Shown: positions 32,236-43,966, numbered from the stretch's first letter. The stretch is DNA of 64,000 nucleotides from Anaspis maculata (GCA_949128115.1 OX421967.1:26676635-26740634); one strand, 5' to 3'. The notes: a model not told the origin generated them from the sequence alone. Numbers and translations: made by a program.

Positions 32236-33530
32236 AGAACCCCGCACATTCCTTATGGGATCTGGCTCCTCGGGGAATTTGGCTTGAACTCTGATATGTT
32301 GTAGCCCTTGTTGAGGTGATCAAACTTTATCATTGCGCAAATCCTCTAAACTCAACGGTTCACGTTCTAGAGGGGGTGGAATGCCCATAGTCACAGAACT
32401 AATTTATTGCAATTATGGGCTTCAATGGGCAAGAAGTGGATCTATTTTGACGCCACGAGGTGGTTCTAGGGTTATACCTGCTATAACTTTGAACTGGTCA
32501 AAATATTTCATAGACCCCTATTTTCAGAACATTTTTCTAGCATTTCGAAAAATGACTGAAAATTCAAAGTTGAATAACGGCCAAAATAAACTGGGAATTT
32601 TTTTGAATTTCTGACACGGTATGTTCAAAGTGCTGTTGATCAAGTATTTCTTGCGTATCGACACCTAAAATCTGGCGTTCGCCCTCCAATAAATTATGAA
32701 CTTTTGCTCTGCGCTATTGGAAATAAATTGTTTTTTGTTAAGTTGAAATGAATTCCTACTATTTTAGCACCATATCAAGGAAAGGGTGATACATGATACA
32801 TATTCATCCCTTATATCTACCCACCTTATAATACCTATGACCTAGTAGTTTATCCAGAAATGATTAGTTCAACTTATTCAACTAGAAAATGTTTAACGAG
32901 TGCTTCCACTGCCAATTTGGGAGAAGAAACTATCAGTGTATAGGGGCTATAGGGGTGAGGGATAGACATATGAGATCAATATGGACCAACTTTTTTCAAC
33001 ACATAACATGTTACAGTCGTAGAAACTTATTTTAACTTATCAATAAACAATTTATTTCTAAAATGGCAGAGCAGAAGTTGATAATTCAGTGGAGGGTGAA
33101 CGTTAGATTTTAGGGGTTGGTTGGCAAAAAATAATGGATCAGCATCACTTTGAACATACCGTGTCAAAAATTCAGAAGAATTCCCTGTTCATTTTGGTCG
33201 TTATTCAACTTTGAATTTTCAGTCTTTTTTCGAAATGCTAGGGGTGGTTGTAAAAATGTCCATGAGATATTTTGTCCACCTCAAAGTTATGGCAAGTATA
33301 ACCCTAGTACCACCTCGTGGCGTCAAAAGAGATCCACCCTTTGCTCATTGGAGCCCATGATTGCAATAAATTAGTTCTGTGACTACCGGCATTCCACCCC
33401 CTCTAGAGGGCGAACCGTTGAGTTTAGAGGATTTGCGCAATGATAAAGTTTGATCACCTCAACATATCAAAGTTTGAGCCAAATCTCCCGGGGAGCCAGA
33501 TCCCATAAGGAATGTGCGGGGTTCTTTACG
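32236..33530. mobile_element. 1.3-kb foldback element
   Basis: Arms of about 390 bp (32236-32632 and 33147-33530) pair through landmarks AACCCCGCACATTCCTTATG, GATCAAACTTTATCATTGCG and CACGGTATGTTCAAAGTG. The unpaired centre is about 500 bp. The left tip is TACAGAGTGCTTAAAAAG and the right tip is more eroded. Confidence 0.8.
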
Positions 33531-34421
33531 AATTTTCTCAACGGAACGGTGTACCTAGAACTATACGGTAGAACTGTGTAGCCATCTGTTCTACATCGGT
33601 TGAGGGCAAACAGAGTTGTTTGGATGCATTTTTGAAAAAACTAGTCTTCGTAGTTAATTTTTGTAGGCTTCACAAACGGTTCTATATACCGTACTGTTGA
33701 GGAAAGTCGCGAATTTTTGAGCATCCTGTATAGGTAATAAACATTGCAGCTCCCTGACGGTGGGAGACCCTGAACTGTACAAAGCTCGACCGCTTTGACG
33801 GCGCGAAGAGCACCAAGATCGTCACCAGCTCAGCACCGCACACACACAGAAGAAGATTAGAGGGCATTGTGTTTTGTTTTTTGAACATATCGCCATCCCA
33901 GCAGCACGAGCAACATAACAAAACGTTTAAGTGCAAGTGCAACAAACTGCATGACCCCTCAAATATAAATCGCACACAGCCACACACATACTCACACACA
34001 TCGTCTTGCACAATGGCCTCTCCTTATGCACATACACGCATGTGACAATGACCATATACCATAATTGGCATCGGAGCACTCTTCTTGTGCCTAAATTCCC
34101 ATTTCCTTCCATAATTACATAATACACGGTGGGGCTTTATTGCCGAATTTCGGAGACAATTGGCGGTTTCCTGGCGTTCACTGACCCACCCTTCCCGCGT
34201 GTTCGATTTTCCCGCCGAAATCCCCGTTCGTCTAGGTGTTGGCACCACTGAACTGCTGTCTGCTCTAGCGCACTCGGTCACAGCCTACTCTAGTTTCTGT
34301 CTCGCCTAGCAATCCTAGCATCTAGGAATGCCTTTGTCACTTGTCATGAGATCTCAAGGTCGGGGATCTGTCAAACAGTTTTTCTATTGCTCAAGACAAA
34401 TGGGCTCTTGCTTCATCTTTA
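33531..34421. other. Intronic stretch without recognised genes
   Basis: It contains a lone CATCCTGTATA end at about 33722 and several CACACA-rich bits at 33836-33995. Frames of about 109 codons on the minus strand show no domain. Confidence 0.35.
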
Positions 34422-34974
34422 GTCCAGTCACTTTCTGTCTTTCTTCTTCGGAAAAATTAGTAGAAGCCTGAAATTTCGTACACGCATTCCTTTGATTGTC
34501 ATAAATGGCCTGTAAAAAGTCCCCTAAAATCCCAGCTCAGGAACTTCGAATAATCGCCATCAAGTGTTGAAAAGTCGTTTTTTCGGCGAAGAAGTCATTT
34601 CTTCATTACAAGTTTGTAATTGAGTGATTGCGTATCATGATCTTAACCATCACCATACACTATTTCTACTTTTGCACAGGTGGCGGATCTAAGATGGCTG
34701 TCAATAAGTAAAAACAGTTGACTGTCTTATTTCCAAACGTGGCAGACCTAAAAAATGTCTGATGATTGCATTTTATTTATGACATGATTTGTTATGGAAA
34801 TACCAAGTTATACTTCATTATAATTCAATATCTCAATATTCAAGAAATCACTGATTTATTGAAAAAAAGTTGAACTATGAAATTTTTTTAATTTTTTCAG
34901 AATATTTCAAAAACGGTCGAAGATATTTTGGAACGGTTCACAATATTTTCGTGAGCATGAAATAACGAATATAC

Positions 34975-35391
34975 AGGGTGTCTCAAAACTCGCGCCTCAG
35001 AGAAAATGAGGCAAAACTAGACGGCAGTCGGATGTGTAATACCGAGGAAAAAAAAATCTACCTCAAATGGTATTCGAGAAAAGACAAGGTTGAGTTTACC
35101 AATCAGAGACCTGCACCTTTGAGGTGTGTTACCTTAATTTTAAGTTGCTAGGTTTCCTTTTATCAACAGTGAGCTAAACATTTATTGCAAAATAACAGGC
35201 AGCTGGTATTACTTCCGAAACTTGGCAACCGGTTAAATTTTGCAAAACCTCAAATTGACTTTCCGGGATTGGTAAATTCAAAAGATTCATGACGCCTTTA
35301 TGCAAGCAGCAATAAAAAAATTTCTCCCGCTTTCTGGGAACCTATTGTGGTCGGCACATGTCAGTGTTCTCTGGGGTTTTGAGACACCCTG
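34975..35391. mobile_element. CAGGGTGTCTCAAAAC element (c), 417 bp
   Basis: It has terminal inverted repeats CAGGGTGTCTCAAAAC and complement, TATA on both sides, and an interior without long symmetry. It sits in the centre of the foldback host and shares its right-hand TATA with element (d). Confidence 0.85.
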
Positions 35392-35395
35392 TATA

Positions 35396-35670
35396 GGGTG
35401 ATTTTTATGTCTCCAGCTATTTTGGTTTCTGAAGATTTTTTCCTTCATTTCTATTCTCGACGCATTTTTTATTACCGTTATTTATTTTGAAGAAATTACC
35501 ACAATGCAAAAATTATTTGCACACCATGTTTTTACTAGTTTTTGATTAATTGTGAATGTAGTTGCAGGGTAAATACCAGCTATACCTGAGTAAACGCCGT
35601 ATTTGGTAGATTGAGAGAACTTAAAAAAAAATCTCAGGAACCGAAACAGCCGGAGACATTTAAATCACCC
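35396..35670. mobile_element. GGGTGATTT element (d), 275 bp
   Basis: The terminal inverted repeats, GGGTGATTT…ATGTCTCC…GCT and complement, are about 35 bp with a few mismatches. TATA lies at both edges. It follows element (c) with one shared TATA, implying one inserted at the edge of the other. Confidence 0.8.
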
Positions 35671-36235
35671 TATATATTCATAATTTGATGCTTACGAAGA
35701 TGATGTGGACGGTTCTGAAATATCTTTGATCAATTTTGAAATATTCTGAAAAACCTGAAAATTTTCCACAGTTCAACTTTTTTCAATAAATCAGTGATTT
35801 CTCTAGATATTGAAGTAGAACATTGTATTTTCATGATAAATTATGTCAGAAGTGAAATGGAATCATCAGACATTTTTTAGGTCCGCTAAGATTAGAAATA
35901 AGACAGTCAACTGTTTTTACTCCTTGGCCGCCATCTTGGATCCGCCACCCACGCAAAAGTGGAAATAGTGTATGGTGATTGTCGAGATGGTAATACGCAA
36001 TCATTCAATTATAAAAAAGACAATCTTGCAATAAAGAAATGACTTCTTCGCCGAAAAAACGACATTTTAACACTTGATGGCGATTATTCGAAGTTCCTGA
36101 GCTCGAATTTTAGGGGACTTTCCACAGGTCATTCAAGACTATCAATGGAATGTGTGTACAAAATTTCAGCCCACTACTAATTTTTTCGAAGTTGATACGA
36201 TTTTTTTAACATAATGACTGGACCATTTGATTTTA

Positions 36236-37060
36236 CGAACATCGCTTTTTACGAACAACTTGAACCAAAATTAGTTTTGAGGCTTCGTTTTCGAGATATT
36301 TGAATCTGAATGTTTAAGAAACATCTCAAAAACACCAATTTCAAGAGCAAACAAATTTAATTTTCTGAAAAGCTCCTGTTTCTCAGCTAAAATAATGGTT
36401 TAGCCAATTTGATTTTGATTCCTGAGCTCTTAAAAGTGGGAATGGTGTTTTTGAGATAGTTTTTGAAAACTACTCGAGTAAGTTTTCAAAAAGTTGAATC
36501 GTTCAGCTCTTGAAAATTTTTTGGAATTTTTTTTTCTTCGAGCAATTGGATCCAAATATCCCCGGAACGAAGCCTCTAATGAAAATTAGTGAGGAGTAAT
36601 TTTTTTCTTTTACATCGATTGTACCGTATGATAAAAAACTTTTCTACTTGCGGTAGGCTGTGGCCTGGTCATTGGCAGGCAAACGAGGCTGATTTTGGCC
36701 AAGCCACAGCCTACTGCAAGTAGAAAAGTTTTTGATCATACCAATAGGTATAGGCATTTCAACAGAAGAATCGGTGACGTAGAAATTGAGGGGATAAATG
36801 GAAGAACCCCTAATATCCACGCCACTGGAGGAAGGTGTCAAGATCCGTCACTGCCACTTTCTGGTGTTCACATGCGTTCGACAATCACGTGTGCAAAGTT
36901 TGGGGCAAACTGCTTCAACGGTATGAAAATTGTCTGGAAAAAACGATATTTTACTTTGATCTTTAAAGGGCTGTATCAGTTATTGAACTTTATTCAACGA
37001 AGTGCTTTGGAGAAAGTCCAGTTATTTTTTGATGCACTCGTCTCTGTGATCAAACAATGA
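36236..37060. mobile_element. Truncated (b)-type foldback with MITE inserted
   Basis: A palindromic part lies at 36265-36597 (CGAGATATTTGAAT… against …AAATATC…GAACGAAGCCTC). Then comes a right half with the CACGCCACTGG hairpin end and AGGGCTGTATCAG-type sequence like foldbacks (b) and 53990-54959. The left half and CAGGGTG tips are missing. MITE family C copy 2 sits inside. Confidence 0.6.
36626..36741. mobile_element. MITE family C, copy 2
   Basis: Arms GTATGATAAAAAACTTTTC…GTAGGCTGTGGC and complement enclose a core that is the reverse complement of the core at 6876-6988 (GCAAACGAGGCTGATTTTGG). The opposite core orientation between matching arms shows the arms alone cannot set orientation. 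Confidence 0.8.
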
Positions 37061-38932
37061 ACATCCTCTATGAAGGACCTACCTAGATGTCGTATTAGAT
37101 GGTCACAAATCTGTTAAGAGATTTGTTAGATTTGTCCCAATTTCGGTACCAAATATCCAGAGGGTCACCTCCAGCTGCATTCGGACAAAACACTTGTGTC
37201 ACATTTTTGACAAGACGTCATTTTGCTATATGACACATATACAAATGTAATATAAATCTCATTATGAATATCTCGTAACCGAAAGACCGTCTAATAGTGA
37301 ATTTATGCATGGAAATTGAAAATTTAAAATTAAGGATTCTCTTAATTGAAGATCCAAGATTCAAGTATCCACCAATTGGTTTCCATGTGACCATTTGTAC
37401 ATAAAACCTCGCATAAAACTTCAAATTCAAAATTTAATTTGATATTTGAAAAGTTTTGGTTTACTTTCGACTTGTTATTTAGGGAATTAAATGGCCTCAG
37501 CTTGCTCGAAAAATAATGGCCACAAGTGGTCAAAAGTAGGGGAAAAAAGAGCAATATTTACGAAAAATGATAAAATTAAGGAGGAAAGTGCCGTACGTTT
37601 TTTCAGGAAGTAGGTATACGTGTGATTTTCTAGTTACTACTTCTCTGGCCTCTAAAGACACTTAAATGCTCTGGTACCAATTTCAAAATGGCGTCGTTCC
37701 AAAATAGCGATTTTGGATTTTGATACACTGGAAAAGTTTCTAAAGGATTGCTGGGATATTTTTTGACGAACGAAAAATAACTGTTTTATAATTTTGAGAG
37801 ACGTAGACAATTGAGTACAGAGCCGTTTTTTGGAAAAGTTGTCAACAAAAAAAAAACAATTTCACATAATTAAAAAAACGCTTTTTCTCAACTTTTTAAC
37901 ACACTCAGTACACCGTATTAAAACAAAATTGAGTTTTTATCTTCATTTTTGAGGGAGAAATCCTCGAAATAATTTTGGCCTGCTAAGATACAGTCTTAAG
38001 TCTGAAGCTTCGTCTGCGAAGCAGAAATGGCAAATTTACGTGAAGCTGACAAGAGCTGATCGAGATCTAAACTGCAATGTTGTTGTGTTCTCGTAGAACT
38101 ACTTGAAAAAAAATTAGGTAGTCTATTAGGCTCCGTGATATTCAATTAGCCATTATTCTGATTGTGGCAGACTATCTGCGATAACAATCTATAAAAAAAA
38201 CTCAAAGTTCAATTCAGTTTTCATAAACGTTAACCTCTTTTTCGCCATAACCGGCTACGTTTCCCAGTTTCAGCATTATTATATTATTTGTAAACTGCAA
38301 GACAAAGTATTCATCTAATCACTAATCATCTCTAACTTGTACTACTCAACTGATAAGGAATCGTTATTATGTAAATAAGTACATGAATATAAATTATAAA
38401 ACTTGCGAAACGCCAATAAATGAACGATTCTACTTTTCTATCGATGCAGAATTTTGCATGATGCATGTTCCATGAACTCTTCCATTTATTCATAAAGATG
38501 GGGGGGCTGGCCCCCTAGCGGCCCTTCGCCCCCATCACAATCGATACGTGCGGCATGTGTGTGTGGCATAAGAAACTGCATTTTTGCGCCAATAAACAAT
38601 GTGTGCGTAACGTTTCCAGGAATAATAAACATTTCAATTATGTATAATTTCAGAGCCACAAATTGCGAGTGGAACGTTGCACATGCACGCGATGCGACCC
38701 CCATGCATCGGCCGTGCATATGTACAGGGAGGAGGCGCGCTTTTTTCAGGGGTTTCCCCATCAGAGCTGGCTTCGGCGGCAAATAAGAGGAGCGTATACC
38801 GAGGCAGGCGGCCTTGACTCAAGGTTGCTGTTGATTTTTCGTGTTTTCGCAAAGTTGCACTCGGTCCTGCCATATCGCAGACTCGAAGGACCAAAAATGG
38901 GAGCCGGGAGCCCAGCACTGTTTACGTGGTGC
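37061..38932. other. Intronic stretch without recognised genes
   Basis: AT-rich to about 38480. A GC-rich block follows at 38495-38920, including a G7/C-rich near-hairpin at 38499-38535. Overlapping frames there on both strands (up to 98 codons) have no recognisable domain, so I do not call them. Confidence 0.35.
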
Positions 38933-39376
38933 CAGTGGCGTACCTAGCGTATTTGACACCCCAAATACGCAGGGGCGGACTACCTGTGACACCCCCCCCC
39001 TCAACCTACCTAGAGAATGAGCTCAAGACTGCGTAGTGCTAGTGACACCCCCTGTCCCGAATTAGGCAATTTTGAGCCCTCAGATTTTTAGGATCGAAAA
39101 ATCGCGGCCAATTGGTGACATGGTATTTTTGGACATAGAAAAGACATTTCTCGGCAAAGCGGAAAACACTACGAAGTGACTAATGCGAGAAAAAAGCGCC
39201 GCAGTCGAAATTTTTTCGGAAGAGGGGTCTTCACCAGCTTGTTTTGCACCATAAAAGGCCTTGCGTTCCAGTTTTGTATACTCCTTTTGCACCACGAATA
39301 ATCAACACTGACACCCCCTTACAGTTGGTACCCGGTGCGGACCGCCCCCCCCCCCCCCCCCGTTGGTACGCCACTG
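38933..39376. mobile_element. Non-autonomous hAT element with perfect 8-bp TSD
   Basis: The ends are CAGTGGCGTACC and its exact complement GGTACGCCACTG. CGTGGTGC is duplicated directly outside (38925-38932 and 39377-39384). An 8-bp duplication with CAGTG-type tips is the hAT signature. The 444-bp interior is non-coding and ends in a C17 tract (39345-39361). The intact duplication indicates a fairly recent insertion. Confidence 0.88.
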
Positions 39377-39603
39377 CGTGGTGCATCCTCGCAAAGCCAT
39401 TTTGTTTTGACGTTTATTGGACAAATGACAATTGGCTGTAGCCATCTAACCACGCGGTAACATTCCAAACCAATCACTTTTATACTTGATGTGTACCTGT
39501 GTACCTAATTGCAACAAATTAAAATGAAGATGGCGGCGGAAACATGAAATCCTGCCTTAAAATAAGGAAGTCTTATACGATACTAGAGTAGACTCCTATT
39601 ATA

Positions 39604-39660
39604 CAGTGAGGGGCAAAAGTATGGAACAAATTCACTATAAAATTCGCTTTTCTTTTATCG
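39604..39660 (+). mobile_element. Lone Tc1-like end
   Basis: TA-CAGTGAGGGGCAAAAGT followed by ATGGAACA looks like a Tc1/mariner terminal repeat. No matching opposite end was found before exon 2. The element is truncated or its other end has eroded. Confidence 0.45.
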
Positions 39661-39869
39661 AGAAATTCTGAAATCGAGAAACTGAAAAATATACAAGAAT
39701 GCTAGCAAAGCGGACAAAAAGACGCCGCATTAGTAAAAATTTCAGGAAATTTGATGGCTATAGCTTCTAGCCCAGGCATTTTAACCATTTTCCAAAACCT
39801 GGAAAAAATAACGTAACTTTGAGGCTACTTTGAAACATTGATTTTATTCTAGACCTGTCTGTACTGTTT

Positions 39870-40010
39870 CCAAGATTGTAACGATATAAGCTGGAAACTC
39901 CAACTCAAAGATAAGTCACAAACCCACACAATTGTCGGAGCAGTCCCTCAAGAGCTTGCCGGATTGATATTATAGCGAAGCTGCTATGAACTTTTCTAGA
40001 GCTCTCCAAG
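39870..40010. repeat. Dispersed repeat D, copy 3
   Basis: It shares GATAAGTCACAAACCC, an AATTGTCGGAG block and GAGCTTGCCGGAT with copies at 1690 and 8215. It is strongly diverged. The surrounding 39661-40388 shows nothing else apart from the exon 2 acceptor. Confidence 0.4.
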
Positions 40011-40388
40011 ACGAAACTTGGAAATGTACACATTTGTTGTTAAAAATTGTTTATGGTTGACGATTATTTCCAAATAGGTGTCGAGTCGAAATAAATCAGA
40101 GTTGATCAGCAAAAAAACTAACTCGACAGTTGAACCGTTTGGAAACTATGAAAGATTCAGCTACCGAAGGAAAGCGACCAAGAATAAAAGTTAAAAGAGA
40201 AACGAAAAATTACGCGAAAAGTTTGTTTTACTTTGTACCTTTGAGCGTCTGTTGTAACACTCTTAAAAAACACTTCAAGAAAAAATCTTACTTTTTGATT
40301 TGTTCCTTTATGATTCAACTGACACAGACCTCGATCCATATTACCGACAGATCATGGACACCGTTTTAAGTGCTCGATGTTTTTTCAG

Positions 40389-40756
40389 ATCCAAGACTGA
40401 GACACGGCTGGCGAGGCCACGACGTCCTCCACTTCATGTTCTCGGACAGCATCACCAGATATCACGTGGCCAACGCGACGCTCTTCGTCTACGTGAAGGG
40501 CGCCGACAGGCGACCCCTGCCGGACGTCCTCATCGAGGTCTACAAGGTCTACAAGGCGCCAGACCATTCGAAAAAGGTCGTGTCGAAAAACGTCACCCAA
40601 CCGTTCGGCAGGGGCGACTGGGTCAAGGTCGACCTGAGCACGACCGTTTCGGAGTGGTTCAAGAATCCCAGGGAGAACTTCGGCTTCATAGTCAATGCCA
40701 CGGCCAACGGCAGGAAAGTGGTGATCACGGACACGACGGTGGACAATGGCGGCAAG
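40389..40756 (+). CDS. myo: Myoglianin, exon 2 of 3 (prodomain)
   Basis: It completes codon 145 (Tyr) and encodes residues 145-267, the beta-rich second half of the TGF-beta propeptide that folds over and inhibits the mature dimer. Recognisable blocks are LHFMFSD (158), ATLFVYV (174), the VLIEVYKVYK strand (191), GDWVKVDLSTTVSEWF (220, matching the myostatin WQSIDVKTVLQNW region) and NFGFIVNA (241). N-glycosylation sequons are N173, N212 and N247. The acceptor is a TTTTTTCAG tract ending 40388. The donor is GTATTA at 40757 after an in-frame Lys267 (phase 0). Translation past the donor quickly loses similarity, which supports the boundary. GC-rich codon use equals exon 1. The overlapping frames on either strand are shadows. 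Confidence 0.92.
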
Positions 40757-42403
40757 GTATTACCATTGTTGTTTTACCATCCTTCTTATATTCCACCCTC
40801 GTTTATGCCCTTCTATCATTCAAGCAAAGGTTATAAGGTAAATTGTCAAAAGAATGGTAGATGTTCTTCGGTTCGCTTCCAATCTGGCTGAGTCTATTTG
40901 GGGAGGTCCGCAGCAACTGGAGGGACACATCCCAAAAAAATCTGGAAGTGTAAAGCTTGTGTTGTTTTATTTTCTGACTTCCCGTCCATGTTCTGAACTC
41001 GTGACGAAGTGCATTAATTGTTTTAAAACTTGACGTTTCCGCATCTTTAATAAGCTTACGAAATTTGATCTAAGAGTAGGTATACGTCGCAGTTCAACAC
41101 GACCCAACAAAGACCGGCTTAACCTTCGTTGGCCAGAAATTTGCACCGCAAAAATAGCATTTTCTGGAAGCGCGTAAAGGTCGAACCAGAGCGAGTGAGA
41201 GGGAGAGAAACCGAAACGATAAAGAACTCGGAATAAATTGCCCGAAATTTCCAAATTCGTTTTTCCATTAGCTACGCGCCAAAAAGTTGACGTGACATAT
41301 CGCGCTGGTATGGCCTGCCACGAGGCAGTGTGAACAAATTAGAACGTCAATTAGATTACTCGTTATCTAAACGGTGCTTGTATCTTGCGGAGGGTTAATT
41401 GCTTTGCAGCTTAGACAAGAAAAGTTCCGGGCCTTTGGCTAGCGCGACATGAATAGTGTTGAACTATAAATTTATTAATTTTAATTACAACTTTGTGCTC
41501 GGAATAATTTGGCGAATAATATACGACATTATCTCGAGATGAGTATGTTTGCACGAATTTTTTTTTTTTTTTGGTGTTTGTTTTGCTGGTGGTTTGAGTA
41601 TTTTTGGTAAGGGGACAGATATGAGAGTGGCACGGTTCATGAACTTTTTGGACGCCGCTGGGCCGTGGAAATCGCGAGTTTCGTAAACTCAGTGGCGTGG
41701 ACTCGGGAGAGAGGTAAACAAGATGTAAGCTTTTGATACGACTTTGGACCTTGTCGATGTTGCGACACACCTCCAATTTGGCCGCCTTTTGGGGAATGAA
41801 GTGAATAAACACGGTTGAAGCTAAAAGCAAAATAAGGTCTCAATTACAAAACTTTCAAAATTGTTCCGTATCTTTACCACGTTTCACCGTAAAGAATGAG
41901 GTATCTTGGTAAGATGATGTAGTAACCTTGGCTGTGTATGTAACTAGATGTGCACGTAAGGTTGGCAGCAACGATCAGGCAATTAGACAGATTATAGAAA
42001 AGCAAGAAGCCGACAGAAAATAAAACCCGCTGACTGAACAGAAACGTTTTAATAAGAACCTCGCCCATAACCGGCCATCCGGAAACACCACAGATGATTC
42101 CAACTGGAGCAGACCTCAATCACTAACAAGAGCACGAAGTTCAACTGACACAGACCTCACTCAAACTTTTTCTACCAGCTTTTCCGCTTTCTTGTTTCTT
42201 GCCAGTTGCACTTGTTTCCTGCTTTTCTGAGCTTTTATTTCTAAATTTCATCTTGATAGTATCAAGTACCTACCTATCTTTCTGTTTGTTTTTTTTCATT
42301 CGCTAGTTTGTTTGAGTCAGAATAAACGCAGTAGAAAAAGATAGAATAAGGGTAAATGAATACCTAGCGACAGCTGAGGCTAATTTCTGGTCTTTGGTTG
42401 CAG
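40757..42403 (+). other. Intron 2 of myoglianin (1.65 kb)
   Basis: It runs from a GTATTA donor to an acceptor ending TTGGTTGCAG at 42403, phase 0. No foldback element was recognised in it, in contrast to intron 1. A T14 run lies at about 41560. Confidence 0.9.
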
Positions 42404-42781
42404 GCGCCGTTCGTGGAGGTGTCCACAATGGAGACGAGGCGGCGCATCCGACGCAGCCTCGGCCTCAACTGCGACGACGACATGAACGAGTCGCTGTGCT
42501 GCCGCTACCCCCTGCTCGTGGACTTCGAGGCCTTCGGCTGGGACTTCATCATCGCCCCCAAAACTTACGACGCCCACTACTGCGCGGGCGACTGTCCCTA
42601 CGTCACGATGCAGAAGTACGCCCACACGCACCTGGCCAAGATGGCGTCGCCAAACAGCACCCAGCCGTGCTGCGCACCGCGCAAGATGAGCCCCATCTCC
42701 ATGCTGTACTTTGATCCGCACCTCAACGTCGTGTACGGCAGCCTGCCCGGCATGGTGGTGGACAGGTGCGGGTGTTCGTAG
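42404..42781 (+). CDS. myo: Myoglianin, exon 3 of 3 (furin site and mature ligand)
   Basis: It encodes residues 268-392 and the TAG stop (42779-42781). After APFVEVST comes the furin site RIRR (281-284). The 108-residue mature ligand starts SLGLNC and ends VVDRCGCS. Its nine cysteines (mature positions 6, 15, 16, 43, 47, 72, 73, 105, 107) have the spacing of myostatin/GDF11, including the extra N-terminal pair typical of the TGF-beta/activin/myostatin branch. [21 protein letters not shown] and MSPISMLYF are near-identical to vertebrate GDF8/11, which separates it from BMP and activin ligands. Two sequons lie in the mature part (mature N11 and N67). Mature length is 108 against 109 in human myostatin. 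Confidence 0.96.
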   Translation, partial: APFVEVSTMETRRRIRRSLGLNCDDDMNESLCCRYPLLVDFEAFGWDFIIAPKTYDAHYCAGDCPYVTMQKYAHTHLAKMASPNSTQPCCAPRKMSPISMLYFDPHLNVVYGSLPGMVVDRCGCS

Positions 42782-43966
42782 ACGTTCCCCAAACAGAAGA
42801 ACCGATGAACTCTTTTTATGAACAACCATAAATGTACAGTGAACCATGGACGATTGTTGTTTTGAAGAAGAAACAGACAAGTATTTATTGAACAGAGACA
42901 AAAACAGTGCTGAACTGATGACTCATCAATGTCACCCACTTTCTGTCCCCCCACCCCTCATCGTGCGTCTTAACAGTGAACTATAACAGTAGTGTTCAAA
43001 GAGTCACTCGTGAAGACATTGGGTTGTCGGATACGGAACTGGAACTGTTTTCTCTAGATCTCAGATACGAGGCAAATCATCACATTTTTTAGCAAAGTCC
43101 AAACGAACCCTGAACATACGAGCGATTGTCCAGTCCAATTTGAATAACCGACCCGAGTTTTGAAATGATAAAGCTGGGTTTTTTATCTTCGGTCTGCCAA
43201 CGTTCCTTTGCAGCCATTCTGCAAGTTCTTGAAATCTCAATCGACTTTCCAATTTCCAATCCAATCCAATTTTGTCTTGCAAAAATTTAGTTGCAAGTCT
43301 TTGAGATAAATCTCTGAACAGGTGGAGCAAAAATTTTAGCTGAGTCAAAATTTTGATCTAGTAGCTTGGAGCCTACTACTGTCAGATCATGAAAAACATC
43401 ACTTTGGTCAAGTTTGGGATGTCAGTCTAAATTTAAAATGAATTTTGTGCTTTCCTTCAGGCAAATACGCCTGAATTATAATAACTCTGTAAAGCAGAAA
43501 CGAACAAAATGAAAACAAATTTTTCACAACTTCGAAGGACCAAGACTTCCAAATAAGCTTCATCCCCGAGCAAAAAAAAAACAGTTTCCTACTCACATGA
43601 TTTTTCTTGATTCGGAGTTCATCTTTTTTATTCAGATATTAATCACCCGGTACATATTCGCTCATTTTCAGCAAAAAAATGGTAACAAAATAATCATGAG
43701 TAAAAAACCATGTGAATTAAGAAGAATCAAGGCAAAAGACTATCGTGATGTTTGATGTTTCTCGAAATGACATTGGATACAATTTAAAAAACAAGGAAAC
43801 ATTTTTCTCGTGACATTCAAAAAATGCAATCTTTTAAATTTGTTGCAAATTCATGGATTCCAAGAGACAGAACGCAACATGATAAAGTTACTTAATCGCT
43901 TCTCAAAATATTGGGGAAGTCCGAAACTTTTGAAAAGAGTGACACATTGAAAGTCAAAAAGTACTT

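Larger units (their letters stand above)
34422..36223. mobile_element. 1.8-kb foldback host with two central insertions
   Basis: Arms 34422-34970 and 35675-36223 pair from the GTCCAGTCA tip to the centre (landmarks GACAGTCAACTGTTTTTAC, TCATCAGACATTTTTTAGGT). Removing the two inserted elements (34975-35391 and 35396-35670) leaves GAA-TATA-TTC as the exact centre. The insertion site is therefore the middle of the palindrome. Confidence 0.85.
5697..40388 (+). other. Intron 1 of myoglianin (34.7 kb)
   Basis: It runs from the GTAAGT donor at 5697 to the TGTTTTTTCAG acceptor ending at 40388. It joins a phase-1 codon (T + AT = Tyr145), and the protein alignment with the myostatin prodomain continues smoothly across the junction. 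It is filled with foldback elements and MITEs described separately, all of which would be transcribed in the pre-mRNA. Its first part (5703-6875) holds only AT-rich sequence with no feature I can name. Confidence 0.9.

Noticed and set aside
38663..38947. Overlapping 90-98-codon frames in the GC-rich block before the hAT element
   Set aside because: Open on both strands because of GC-rich composition; no domain, no splice signals in consistent phase.
40300..40836. 178-codon plus-strand ORF overlapping exon 2 in another frame, Arg/Gly/Gln-rich
   Set aside because: Out-of-frame shadow of exon 2; composition is an artefact of GC-rich codons.
42380..42901. 173-codon minus-strand ORF over exon 3
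   Set aside because: Shadow of the mature-domain exon; no homology and it spans the stop and UTR.
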